NCBI GenBank assembly: GCA_034336665.1
Contig: CM067569.1
Span: forward strand, 23,967,320 to 24,031,319
Direction: 5' to 3'
DNA from: Luscinia megarhynchos
Taxonomy: Eukaryota; Chordata; Aves; Passeriformes; Turdidae
Length of the DNA stretch: 64,000 nt
The notes beneath the pieces were generated by a model, which searched no databases, was not told the origin of the DNA, and saw only the letters and a list, made by a program, of their open reading frames with translations. Shown piece after piece: positions 1 through 11,121 of the stretch (positions within the stretch are counted from its first letter, which is position 1; each line of letters opens with the position of its first letter). The translations under genes were made by a program, and so were the position numbers.

Positions 1-2370
1 TGCTGATTATTCCTTGTTTTGTTCTCTGGCTTTCCTTTTTCGGTAGGAAAGTGTAAGTATTATAAAAGGTCAGGTGGTTTCTGTCCAAGTAATGGATTGC
101 TTCAGGCTTTAAAAATGATGCCTGTTTATGGTCCTGCCATCTGCAGGAGCAGCAGCCTATCATAAAGTTACTGTATTGATCTGTCACTAGTACTGTCTTG
201 TCTGCCAAATGAAAAATGGCTTAAACTCATAACCTGGGCCAGCAGTTTTCTTATTGTAAGCCAGACCAAAAAAATGCTATTGATCTTCTTTGCTGAAGTG
301 TTCTTTTCACAGCTTGCCAGCATCAACATACTGTTGTCCTTAGTCAGGGCTAATTAGCTAATAATTTAATGCAACTGAGACAGCAGTCTCAGTTTGGTTT
401 AGCAGCAAGGGAATATGCTGTAACTTCAGAAGTATGGCAGCTTTTTAAAGCACAGTCATGATTGCAGTGCTTGTCTCAACTTTTACACTCTCCCTTCAAG
501 TTTGATTTGCTCCACACTAAAGAATAACAGTCCACTTAGGTTGAGGTGTGCTGTCACTTCAGGATTTATGGGCAGCAAAGCCCAGATGCAGTGTTGGTGT
601 CTGCTCTTGTATGGTGCTCTTGGTTATGCAGTTGCACTTCAGCTTTATGATCACTTCTTGAGTGAAACCAAATAGTTCATTGAATTAATCAGGGGATCTC
701 TGTGGTTTGGGAGCTACAGACAGATGGGTTCAATCAACTCTGAGAAACAGCCAAATATACCTTTTTTGACTGATTAGTTTGGTTTTGTTAGGGTTTTTTT
801 GGTGAAACACCAACCAAATGAAAAATCAACTGCTAAATTGTTTTAAATAAAAGTTTATAAGATACATATTTCTTTCTAAGAAATACATTTTTCTTAATCC
901 TCTTACTTTTATGGAAGCCAGAAGGTTTGAAGGAAACTCAGATTGGAAGCATGGAGAAGATCTCATCTGGTCACACATGTCAAACTCATAGGAATCTTCC
1001 ACAAGTATTACTCTTTTTAACTGAAATATTCAATTATGTGTATGGATGGAGTTTGCTTGCTTCCAGTCCTTAGCTGTGTATAGAAAACTTCAGCTGAAAA
1101 TGGCTCAATGTCTACCAGTCCATGTTTAATTTTGTGGGTGGTCCTCCTGGCTTTTCACAGACTCTTGTGGTGGTGAAAGGTACACCTGTAGAACGTTCCT
1201 TTCAGAATAAGCAGTAATAAAATCTTCTGAAATATAAGTGTTTTGCTAAAAAAAGGAAGACATCATCTCCCAGTTTTTAGCTGTTAGACATTTTGTAAAA
1301 GTTCTTGACCCAAAGCAGCTTCTTCTGTGGTCTTTGCCCAGATAGTGTAGGCCATGTCTTAGTTTATATTTCAGAATCATGCATGATTCAAGTTGTATTT
1401 TTGTTTTCTGTTCCATATTGCTGAGCACAGTGTGAGGCAATGCACAGGAGGTGGAAGAAAACAGATGATCCCTAAGGGAAGTTATTCTTTACATTTCATA
1501 CATTAGTTTCTCTGGAGCGTGGGTACATATGTTAATTTTGTACATGAAAAAGGAGTTTAATCTGTAAGGACACTTAAAATTTGCTTGAAGTAAGGCAACT
1601 TTTAATCTCTGAAAGCATCCCCAAAGTGCAATTAACTATTCTGATGTTCTGATGACTCAACAGATGCTTCTCTAAACTAGAACACATCTGTCAGATTATA
1701 GAACTGATATGCTGCTATATGTGATTTAAAATGACTGCCCATAAATGGTTGTATTGGGATAAATATCAAATAGATGGCAGGGGTGTCCAGCTTTGCAGTG
1801 GTCCTTTAAAAACATGTGACAATGCACTGTTCATTGTCACTCTGAAGCTGGCTGCGGTCGCATGAAATGCCTGACTCTTCCTTCACATCTTTAAAACCTG
1901 TTTGGGTTTTTCTGCATATTGCCAGCTCCTTTCTAATGCATGCAGCCTATTGAGTGGTATTTTTAATAAAACAGTAGAACTAAAGATTTTTCTAAGCCTT
2001 TCTGAAGATTACCAGTAGCCAATTCAACTGATTTTAGACTCTGTTCCATCTGTCTAGCAAAGAAAGAAAATGCATTAGTAGTCCACACATGAGTAGCTTA
2101 TTAGTTCATTTGGTGTGTGCTCTGCAGTGATTCAAGACTGATCTAAAATATTCATCCACAATTACTGGCGCAGCACAGTTCAAAGTGCTTCAAATCTGTG
2201 GGTTTGACTGAGAAATTTAAGGAAAATAGCTGCAAATTGATTCTGTATGTAATTAATGAAACATTTCATTCTTATGTAAATATTAAATGCTTGGCTATTT
2301 TTTCCTCTTTTTTTTCCTTTCCTCTTACTGAGCTCCCCCTCCCTGACCTCCATTATATATTTGTTTGTTT
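1..2370. other. non-coding DNA, intronic or intergenic
   Basis: AT-rich sequence with stops in all frames and no open frame longer than about 70 codons. I see no repeat family, RNA gene or island. The only structure is at the left edge. A pyrimidine-rich tract (about 20-44) ends in TAG at 44-46 and is followed six bases later by a consensus GTAAGT at 53-58, so a splice acceptor and donor are almost touching. The true context lies outside the window, so I make no exon call. Confidence 0.6.
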
Positions 2371-2377
2371 TATAGGA

Positions 2378-2400
2378 GGGTGGGTGGGCTGGCATGGGGG
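2378..2400 (+). other. canonical G-quadruplex motif
   Basis: Four G-tracts (2378-2380, 2382-2384, 2386-2388 and 2396-2400) are separated by loops of 1, 1 and 7 bases, which fits the G3+N1-7 rule exactly. It follows a long pyrimidine-rich stretch (about 2300-2345) and comes just before the GC-enriched patch at 2.46-2.96 kb. On the + strand it could fold in nascent RNA or in the non-template DNA strand. Function is inferred only. Confidence 0.75.
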
Positions 2401-2459
2401 CATATTCTCTTGAGAGGAAGAATTAATAGCTGAGTCCTGTGAGTCATTCACTGAACCAA

Positions 2460-2967
2460 CAGCTGTTCTCCCTCTATTTCACCCTTGCTCGGGTGTCCAT
2501 CCCACCCCCGGAGAGGAGCTGCCAGAAGGCACTGTTTGCCTCGGCCTCAGTTGCTGGAACTCAGTTCCCTTTCTTGTAAAAAATGCACTTTCCTTGACCA
2601 AAGCACCCCACGCCCATGAAAAGCAGAGGTGTGGTATGAGCAGGGCTGCAGCAAGCCTTGTCTCTTTTTTTTTTGGTGAGGGACACAGCAGACTGGCCAT
2701 GGCAGCCACATCCCCGAGTGTCTGGGCAGGATTTTCCAGGGCTCCCCTCTTACTGAGTAGTGGCTTTGGCACAGCAGTGCCTGTTTGGAGCTGGGGCTGG
2801 ATGACAGTGGTTTCAATGTGGGTTAAAAGCTTTTGATGTGTTGCAGAGAAAGGGCTTTTGAGGACAGCAGAGAAACGAGAGGATATTTGTGCAGATATGA
2901 GGAGTGAAGTCAGCGAGGCAGGACTGGGGTTTTGTTTAGGGTCTCTCCCTCCCTCTTTCAATGTCAC
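2460..2967. other. GC-enriched patch with chance open frames
   Basis: Base composition rises clearly over the flanks and open frames appear on both strands. The longest is on the minus strand, about 162 codons over 2479-2967. Its peptide is rich in S, P, L and A with no recognisable domain, and overlapping frames are open too, as expected when GC-rich DNA lacks TAA/TAG words. No convincing splice pair brackets it. I treat it as a composition patch rather than a gene. Confidence 0.5.
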
Positions 2968-5900
2968 ACAAAATTAATTCTAGTTTTACAAATGCTATCA
3001 GTGGAAGATTTTAAGAACAGCCTGCAGTAAAACTTGGAAGATCTTGAGGCAAACTGCATCTTGCTTTGAAATGACTGTCTTTCCAGCTCAGATGTCTGTG
3101 CAGAGCATGGATTGTGTAACGCTGCCTCTCTGATATTGCAGATGACCTCGAGTTTTAGCATGGGCAGCCTGGCAGGGCTTGGCATCGGGAGAAGGCCCTG
3201 CAAACCTCCAGGGGACCAGAAAACCAGGATCCAGGGCTACCAGTTTGAGAGTACTTGTGTAATAGCTTGTGTGATAGACAGCAAGGAGCATTATTTGTTG
3301 AAACCAAATGACCTGAAGAGAAGATGGGGGGGAAAGTGCTTCTAGCTATTAAATCATAAGATACAACTCTTCCTCTGAGACATCTGTGCAATTATTCCTT
3401 TTGGAGCTTTTATTACTATGACATTAATTTGCATTAAAGGCTTGGATGTCTAAAATTGTACTTGCCTGCATCTTATTTGGGTCATAGTGTTGCTGCTTTC
3501 CTGCCCTTCACTTCCCTGCCCTGACAGTACCACTCAGGCAGGCAAAGCAGGCACCCTGTGCAGACATGGGCTTGGATACACCTGGTATTTGGTACTACAG
3601 AAGAGGGTGGTTAGGGTATTCACTGAGCTGATGTGAATGCACTCAAGAAAACAGACCTGGCAGAGGATAGATTTAAACTTCTGCAAAATGCCTGCCTTTG
3701 CATTTAGAGAAATGGAATTTCACCCATAAGTCTTGGCACACCTGCTAGGGACAGTGGCTAAACCCAACAAAATAGAAGCTCATAACTGAGTTGACTGGCA
3801 GCAATATAGAATGTTAGTTTACTTTTTTTTTTCTTTCCACATTCAAGAGTTTGTTTCCCTTAATATGGGTCTTCACATCACTTGAACTGCTTTTTGTTCA
3901 CATTGCTGTTCACTGGCGAGTTCCATTCTGATGTAACTAAAAGTAGAGAAATAGCTTTCTCATCTCCACTCCCATGAGTGGAAGGTAAGGGCATGAAAGG
4001 AAATTTGTATGTTGATCAAGTTTAAGAGGTTATTAGGAAGAGATGGTGAAAAAAACCCCAACAAAACTGCTCCTGATTTTACATTGCTGACCTTTTAACT
4101 TTCAGATTGGAGAATGTGGGAGGATGAAATGGTTTATATATGTTTTCTTTAGATATTTTAGTAAGAGCTCTCAGATATTTGGTGTAGAAAATGCACTTAA
4201 TTTTTAAATTCCTCTGTTTTAAGAAGGTTGAACTGGAGGGGTTTTCACTTTGATCTGCTAAGGTCAGAGCCCTCTTATCACTGTTGTTTGAGGTAAGTGG
4301 GCAAAGGAAAATTTTGGGGATTTTAGCTAAGTTCTGTAAAAGAGTTTTAGTAAGTGGGGGATCCAGCTCAAAAATGCAGAAGTTGGGATGTACCTTCTAC
4401 AGGAAAAAACCTGTTTAAGAAGTACTTTTTAGCTTAGAAAAAAAAAGAGTTTTTCCTTGTAAAACCTAGGCACAAGCTCTAGAAGTAGTCTAAAGCTTTG
4501 TGGGTTTCTCTTTGGTTTTTTGTTTTTTAAGTTTTCTTTAAAACCACCTTTCCTCACCTTTGTGCTCCATTTTTGCACATAGGTGCTGTGTATGTTGCTG
4601 TATACACAACTCTGTTCCATACTGCATAGGGAGGAACATTTTCAGACCAAAACAAACCAAACTTTGTTTATTAACAGACTTTCAGTGCACTGAAACAAAG
4701 TGAAAAGGATAAAATACTACATTTTTATTGGTAGTGGTGTAAATTTCCTTCACTCCAGTATTTTTTTGCTTTATGCAGTTTTTGGGTTTTTCCCCCCAGA
4801 AGAAATAATGCACACATGTTGCATGTAGTTCTAAGCCTTTTGCTCTGCTACTGTCCTTAAGCAGTAATGCTGTAAAGATTTAGAAATTATTCTATTGCCA
4901 AATATAAGACATTTGTTACTCTCAGAGATGATGGCTTAATTTTTAGTATTCCTTGGTGGTTTATATCTTGACATTTCTTATGACCTACAATTAAAATGAC
5001 TTTAGCGAACTCTCAACTTATATCCAGATTTCTGAGTGTGGTTGAGTGTCTCCAGGGAGAGCCTTGAACTGCTCACTAAATCAATTTGTTCTTTTCTCAA
5101 AACAGATTAAATATGTTATACCACTTTATAATAAAAAATAAATAACCCCAGATGACTTAACTGCTACATGTAAAATTAAAAAATGTGCTCTGCACATTTT
5201 GGAGGGTAGTAATTTTGATGCCAATGCTGTGCTGATAGTATTGCACCAGAGAGAGCAAAGAATGGTTAAAAACAAGCATGTCTAATCCTGTCTGCCTGTT
5301 CTGCTGGTCTCATTTGAGAATTAAGTTGATGGCTCTCTACTTGGGTGGGTGCTAACTGCTAGATGTGGCAGTAATCTTCTTTAGCAGAGCCTGAGACACT
5401 TTGCTTCCACTGCCTTGTCTCCCTAGAGTTAGATTTATTTTTTTTTTAATTTTACTCATGCCTACTTAATTTTAAGGTCAATCTTCTCCCTATTCCTTCA
5501 GCAAGATAGGCTGCAGATCTTGCTTGTGACTCACCTGCACCCTTAGCTGATGCTGCAGGTATAATTTGAGTAGACTCCTCCTGTTTATTTTGTGTCCAAC
5601 ACACAGGAGGAGCAGAGGGAAATCAGTAGCTGCTGGTGCTCTGCAGAGCTGCAGAGGCTATACAGGCAGCTGTAGCAGGGAGGGTCAGATGCACTGGCTA
5701 TGCCAGAAGCAGCTTTTATTCCTTCAAGCCATTTCCATGGTTGTGCTTGAGTGGATTATTGTTTAAAACTCTGTAAGTACAATAGGACTTAAGGAAAAGG
5801 GAAGGGGAAATTTTTTTCCAAAACAGAACAAAACACACCAAAAAAGTTTCTACAGAAATAGATGGCAAATGGAGTCTAATAATGGGATTTTACAAGAGAT

Positions 5901-7080
5901 GTCCAGTCTCCAGAACAATGGTTCAGTTTAAGCCAAGATTAATGGTGCTTGTTGTCCTAGGCCTGTGAGTTGGCAACTCAGTCCTCTGCTACAGACAGAA
6001 GCAGTCTAATGTGCTGCTGCCTGCTGTGGCCTGGGGAGGAGTGTGACTGCCAGGGTCACTTGTGAAATGACAAGGCATTGCAAACCTCGGCTGGTTTGGG
6101 TCCATCAGCCCCAGGCTGGCTCTGACTGTAGCTGGCTGGGTGCTCTTGGGAGGAGGAGCTGCACAGGGCAGCCACACCAAATCTTTCTTCTTTCAGCTTG
6201 GGCCAAAGCCACCTCCATCAGAGTATAGTTTTGCAAAGAAATGCTGAACTGCCTGTCCTCCTAGTATCTCCCTGTTCCTTCGTAAAACTCTGATCTTTTC
6301 TACTGATTCACATGCAGCCCCTTAAATCTGGGGTGTGAGGCTGGGAGGGAGATGGGGTGCAGCACTGCCCAGGGACTTTAGGGCTTCCAGGGCTGTGACA
6401 AGAGAGCAGGGACATGGACTGCAGCAATCTTGGCTGCTCATGCTCGTGTTTTTAGATGCACTGGACCCATCTTAGATACAGCCTGGAAAAGAGAACAGTG
6501 GTTCTTTCAGTAATTATATTTTTGTGGAACAACTTGGGAGAAGAAAAGGATTTTGTTATTATTGTTCTAAATTGGAGATCATGATACTGCAAACAGCTGC
6601 TCTTAAGCCTTAAATGCGTAGGGTAGGAAAAAACAAACTGGACCTTTCCTTTCCATCTCAAAATAAGGAAATTGCAAATTCATGGCTTTCTACAGCTGAG
6701 AAAATGTGTACTTCAGTTATGTTTTATTTTTTTGAAATAGTGTGAAATAGAAGTTTGAGAAGGCTTTAATTTCTGTTTATGCAGAGAAAAAACTAAAGGT
6801 AATTGTTTGGTTTTTTTTAAATTGGGAAAACTAATTGAAAATATTGTGACTAAATAAACAAAACTTGCTTCTACATACTGGTGAGAAAGAAAATGGGAGA
6901 AAACACAAGCAAAATTTACATATTACTGTGATTCTTTCTTACTTTGCTGTACCCTTGTGGCATTCTGCCTCACAGGGTGAGCTGGAGGAATCCCCCAGGA
7001 GGATTGGTTGTACTAATGATGTGATACAGGAGGCACTGGTTTGACTGAGTGTCTGAGTGGCTGCACTGTTCAATGCAGCA
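2968..7080. other. non-coding DNA, nothing convincing
   Basis: AT-rich DNA with long T runs near 3830 and 5440. Around 3142-3345 a decent acceptor (AG at 3140-3141) opens 67 codons starting with ATG, but no matching donor or familiar peptide is seen. At 4263-4292 a 30-nt interval lies between an acceptor-like TAAG and a strong GAG|GTAAGT donor. The acceptor is weak, so this is not called an exon. No tRNA, repeat family or island was seen. Confidence 0.55.
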
Positions 7081-7119
7081 GCCCCCTGTGAGAGCCTGCT
7101 TCTTCTATTTTGGGAACAG

Positions 7120-7265
7120 TGTCAGGAGAAAATGGGTTAGTGCAGGAGTGCTGGCCCAGGCTTCTCCTGGGACCCTGTGGGGCACAAGGAGCCCTGCTGG
7201 GAGGAAGGCAGGAGGCTGACTCCAGGCTCTCTGGGGCAGGGGGAGGATGTGTTAGGTGCTGCCAG
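7120..7265 (+). other. weak candidate exon in a GC-rich patch
   Basis: A pyrimidine-rich acceptor ends in AG at 7118-7119 and a CAG|GTGAGG donor begins at 7266. The 146 nt between are open in one frame; its peptide starts VSGENGLVQECWPR and becomes rich in G, L and A. The interval is GC-richer than its surroundings, which lowers stop frequency and weakens the open-frame argument. The protein is not recognised. It may be a chance pairing of splice-like words or a non-coding RNA exon. Confidence 0.15.
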
Positions 7266-8929
7266 GTGAGGCACATGGCAGGTTCCAGTGCAGCCTGGCC
7301 ACTTCTGTGGCTTTCTGCTACTTGTGTTTGGAAGGAGTGTGCATCCTGTCTGTTCTGTCAGATAAATGTCTGTATTTTACAGCCATGTGGCTGCTGCGTT
7401 TTGGTGTGATGTGTTTGTTTGTTTTCTGGTTCTTCTTTTAATAAGGATTATTGAGGACCAAGTCTAGATGTAGGCAAAGTTGAAAGCTGTCAGAAGCTGC
7501 AGTCCTGTTTCCCTCCACACAGATCTTCCCAGCTTTACTTTCCTCTCTTGTTTTGTCTCTACCAGGAAGGAACACACCAACCTGCACTGACTTTAGTCTC
7601 TCTCTGCCTGTCTTTCCTCTTCAAAACCCTCATCTATTTTGCTTTACTTAGTTTAAACAACATTTTTTGCTTTTCTCTTATTAAACCAGCAGACTGTTTC
7701 TTTGTCAGTGTGGATAGCTTCAGACCTACACTCACTGTTGATTTTGAGTTGCTTTGGAATTTCAGGAGACCCTAAGTTTCTAAAAGTCCTGATAGAGGAG
7801 GGCTATGATACCTAATAAGGACTGCATATAATAGTTAAACTCTCTGTGGAAGTTTGTTAATGTTTTTGCATAGCAGAAGTTCGCTTGCTGACCAGTAAGC
7901 TTATTTAGGAAGAGCAGCACTTCTTGTTCTTCACTTCTGACCCAGTTACAGCTGTGGATAAATGAGAAGTTGGGATTGCTGACATGCTGTGGTTTTACAG
8001 GAATTTTGAGTTTGAACATGTTCTACAGTTCAAGGAGAATAATGCTGGAACTTCAAAATAATTTATGAAAGTAGGAAAATACCCTAAAATGCACCTGCCT
8101 TGTGTATTTTCATAGGAGGATTGCACAACATTCTTTAACTGCCTATCCTATCAGTATTTTTGTTTTTCAAGAATTTCCTTTGGGAGTTTTGTATTTGCTA
8201 TCTCTTCATTTTTGTTTGGGTACGTGGAGTCCAAGTGATATTTTGTGTATGGAAACTGAAGGGTTTACTCTTGGTTACTTTGAGAGATTGATTTATTTAC
8301 AGTTATTTAAGTCCAGCACAGGCTGAGTGCTGAGGTATAGACAGAGATACCCTGGGGCAGCTCTTGCTTTCCAGAGGGTAAGGCTGAGGATGAGGATCCC
8401 AAGACTGTCTGTGATAGCCCAGACAGATCTATTATAAACTTGCCTCTAAAATCTGGCAGCCACCAGGTGGGACCAGGATATGATGAGAAAGCAGGGAAAG
8501 TTCTTTGTGCTTGACCTAAGTCCATTGCAGTGATACACTTGGGATTGGGAAGTTTAGAGATGAACTCCTGGTTACTTCCCTATTGGATTTCCTCCAGTTC
8601 CCCCCTGCAGTATTTTTAATATTTAAATTTTAAATAAAATTTTCATAATTAACAATGTTAATTGTCAATAAATAAAGTAAAATTACGTGAAATTCCCCGA
8701 TTTGAGATTCTTTTGCCCATGATGTACAAACAACAGATTTGGGGGGTTGTTGAATTGCTTTATGCTGTTTTTTAAATCTATGGGGTTTATTTTTACAGCT
8801 TTGGTTTTGAACTTTGGAAACCTAGAGATAAATATATCCCTTGAAAAAAACCAACAAGCAAAGAGCTGAAAGCTGAAATTTTTATGTGATGATGAGACTT
8901 TGGAGAGCAGGCTTTAGGAAAAATTGCTA
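7266..8929. other. non-coding DNA with a CTCF-like word
   Basis: AT-rich, T-rich sequence without a credible gene. Around 8610-8690 it becomes extremely AT-rich and contains a short inverted repeat (ATTAAC, three bases, GTTAAT). A CTCF-like core at 8460 is listed separately. I see no repeat family, RNA gene or exon pair in the rest. Confidence 0.55.
8460..8474 (+). promoter_or_regulatory. possible CTCF-binding core
   Basis: CCACCAGGTGGGACC matches the CTCF core consensus CCASYAGRKGGCRSY with one mismatch, a G in place of the C after GG. CTCF binds such sites as an insulator or loop anchor and its motif is conserved across vertebrates. A 15-base near-match can arise by chance in 64 kb, and occupancy cannot be judged from sequence. 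Confidence 0.3.
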
Positions 8930-9561
8930 GTGCTGCGGGGGACACGATACAATGGCTGGCGTTGGCAGCCCTGCTGTGTGGCCTGTCTGTCCTTCCTCCC
9001 TGGCTCCTGCAGCTTTGCTGGCCTGTCCTGCTCAGCTCCTTCAGCAGTCACAGAGCGGGCTGGGATGGTGAGGGCACATTGCACCAGCCCCGAGCAGGCT
9101 GAGAGGGAAACCAGGGAGCAGATGCCTGTGGGGACAGTGCCAGTGTGCTTAGAATCCGCTTGGAGCTGCTTCATGAAAGGGGTGGGTGGTCAGAGATGTG
9201 AATTCACAGAACTGTTAATGGCTAGCCCTTTCATTTTATAAAGGAAAGTAGGAGTTGCGGTGCCAGTTTTACAGATGGGCAGAGTAAAGCGCCAAGGAGG
9301 GGGACAGAGCTCTGGGGCTGTGTGCTGCAGCGGTGCTGCTCGGGCTGCTTCAAAGCCTCTGTCCCTGCCCTCTGCCGCCATGGCCGATCCTCCTGGCCTG
9401 GCGAGCAGGTCCTGCCTGCGCCCTGTGCTGTGCTGCCACGGTGCTTAAGGAGACAACGTGCTGAGGGAAATCAGTTCCCCCCGTCCAGCTACCGTGCAGC
9501 TGCACAAATGCAGTGTTAGAGTCCAGGCGAGAGGAGTGAGAGGCAAAATTCAAGTGTCCAG
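8930..9561 (+). promoter_or_regulatory. GC-rich patch ending at a splice donor, possible first exon
   Basis: GC content and CpG count rise here compared with both flanks, most densely at 9300-9530. A perfect Kozak context (gccgccATGG) starts a 22-codon frame at 9380-9448, which is also open upstream to 9260 in the same frame. The patch ends with CAG at 9559-9561 followed by the consensus donor GTAAGT. An untranslated or short-ORF first exon of an alternative transcript would look like this. No core-promoter element is seen, the CpG density is modest and the peptide is not recognised. Confidence 0.25.
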
Positions 9562-11038
9562 GTAAGTGCTGTAGCCTGATCTGACCAAAGTCCAATCCAG
9601 CCACCAGTACCCGCATCTTGGGGCAGGCAGAAAAAAACTTTCTCATTTAGAGAAACAAACTAAAATAATTGCAACTTCATTAAAGACCAGTCTACATTAG
9701 CTGAGAAAGTCATGTTAACACATACTAAATTTGAATCAATTACCATGTTTTTCCTGCCTTGCATAAGCAGAAGAAAAACACTGGAGAGAACTTCTGGATG
9801 AGAATAAATCCGTTCTGGGTGAAAACATCCAGAGTTCAATGAGGCCTTTAAGCCAACCATTCACACAGACTGCTTGTCAATATGTAACTTCTCTAAAATT
9901 GCCTTTTGTGAGATGAGAAACCAGCAGCATCCCTGTATAAAGCAGACAGTCCCTTGGTGACACCGGGTGTGTTGGGGTGGGATGACTGTTTCTGAGAAGG
10001 CTTTCAGTCATGTTTTATTCTTTGTGAATTTCCAGTGAAAATGATAAATACGACTTCAGAATAAACATTGAATGCAACTAACAAGTTATTTGTAATAACT
10101 TGAGGGTTTTCTTCTGCATTTTTTTAAAGTCACCTGTGACTTTTGCTTCATTTGAGTTGTTATGAAAGTGTCTGCTCCCACAGCTGGTTGTTGGGGAGGA
10201 ACCTGGACTGGTTGCAGATTGTGTGGGGTTTGCTGTGTTGTTTTTTGTTTGAGTTGGTATTTTTTTTCCAGTAGTATGTGTTTTTTCATATTTATTGGAA
10301 TTTTTTTTTTTGTATGGAAGTTATTTGGAAGTCAGTCAAAAGTGAGGCAAAATGTAGTCACTGTGTTGCTTTTCTCAATATTTGCTGAGTTTTGGAGCCT
10401 GGTAGTATAATACTGTAAGGACACCTTGTCTGCCTGCTGAAACAGCATGTAACAAAATACAGACTACCCGTAAACATTCCCCCATCTCCCTTTGCAATCT
10501 TTCTTTATAATTAAAAAAACATTTCCTAGAAGTTGCAGTGCTGCGCCAGCGTAATCCATAAACTTGTTTGTTTTGCTGCAGAGAGGATGGTGGTTCTGAG
10601 GTTTTTTGGTGTATTTTCTTAAGCAGTGTTTGGGGGTTGGTTTATCTTTTTTAATGGCACTTAGCTCACAACAGTAGGGAGTACCCTTTATAAAGAGAAT
10701 AAAAGAGACTTCAGCATGACCTTTAACTGAAAAAAATTACCATTTGGCTCAGGAAATTTTGATACAAACCTGAACAGAATTCTCATTATCTTTTCCTCAT
10801 TTCATTGTTACAGGCATGAAAACCTGTAATACTTAAACTGCTGAGTGAGTCTCAAAAGCTTAGGAGTGGCAAGAGCTGGGCTGGAACCCCAACCCAGCCT
10901 CAGATCTGGTCCTTGTGGCTTGGTTGTTGGACTCCTAAATGCTCTTAATTCATTTCAGGTCTTTTCACTGAGCTGATTCAAATGCTGCTGTGTTCTGCAG
11001 GAGAATGGAAGCATAATGTGTCTGTATTTTTATTGCAG
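9562..11038. other. non-coding DNA, intron-like
   Basis: AT-rich sequence with long T runs at about 10261-10315. No island, repeat family or RNA gene is seen. A second acceptor-like CAG at 10998-11000 lies 38 nt upstream of the candidate exon at 11039 and would extend that exon in the same open frame. Confidence 0.55.
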
Positions 11039-11121
11039 GAAAATGGATCTTGTTATGTGAGGGCATTGAGAAAACAGTCCCCAGCTACTGAGAGGAAGAA
11101 GAGCCGGTGGGAAATATTCAG
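11039..11121 (+). CDS. candidate internal coding exon, unrecognised gene
   Basis: This is the best candidate coding exon in the window. A pyrimidine-rich acceptor ends TTTTTATTGCAG at 11038, and the 83 nt that follow end in TTCAG before a good donor, GTAGGA, at 11122. Only one frame is open. It gives 27 codons plus two bases, so the exon would start in phase 0 and leave two bases for the next exon. The peptide is strongly basic with a core RKQSPATERKKSRWEIF, the style of a cytoplasmic linker or phosphorylation-prone segment, with an SP and a run of K/R. I do not recognise the family. An alternative acceptor at 11000 would lengthen it in frame. It may still be a chance pairing or a non-coding exon. 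Confidence 0.35.

Noticed and set aside
2479..2967. Minus-strand open frame of 162 codons
   Set aside because: Overlapping frames on both strands are also open in this GC-enriched patch. The peptide is low in information and unrecognised.
3142..3345. Acceptor followed by an ATG-starting frame of 67 codons
   Set aside because: No donor or recognisable peptide; GC-rich start only.
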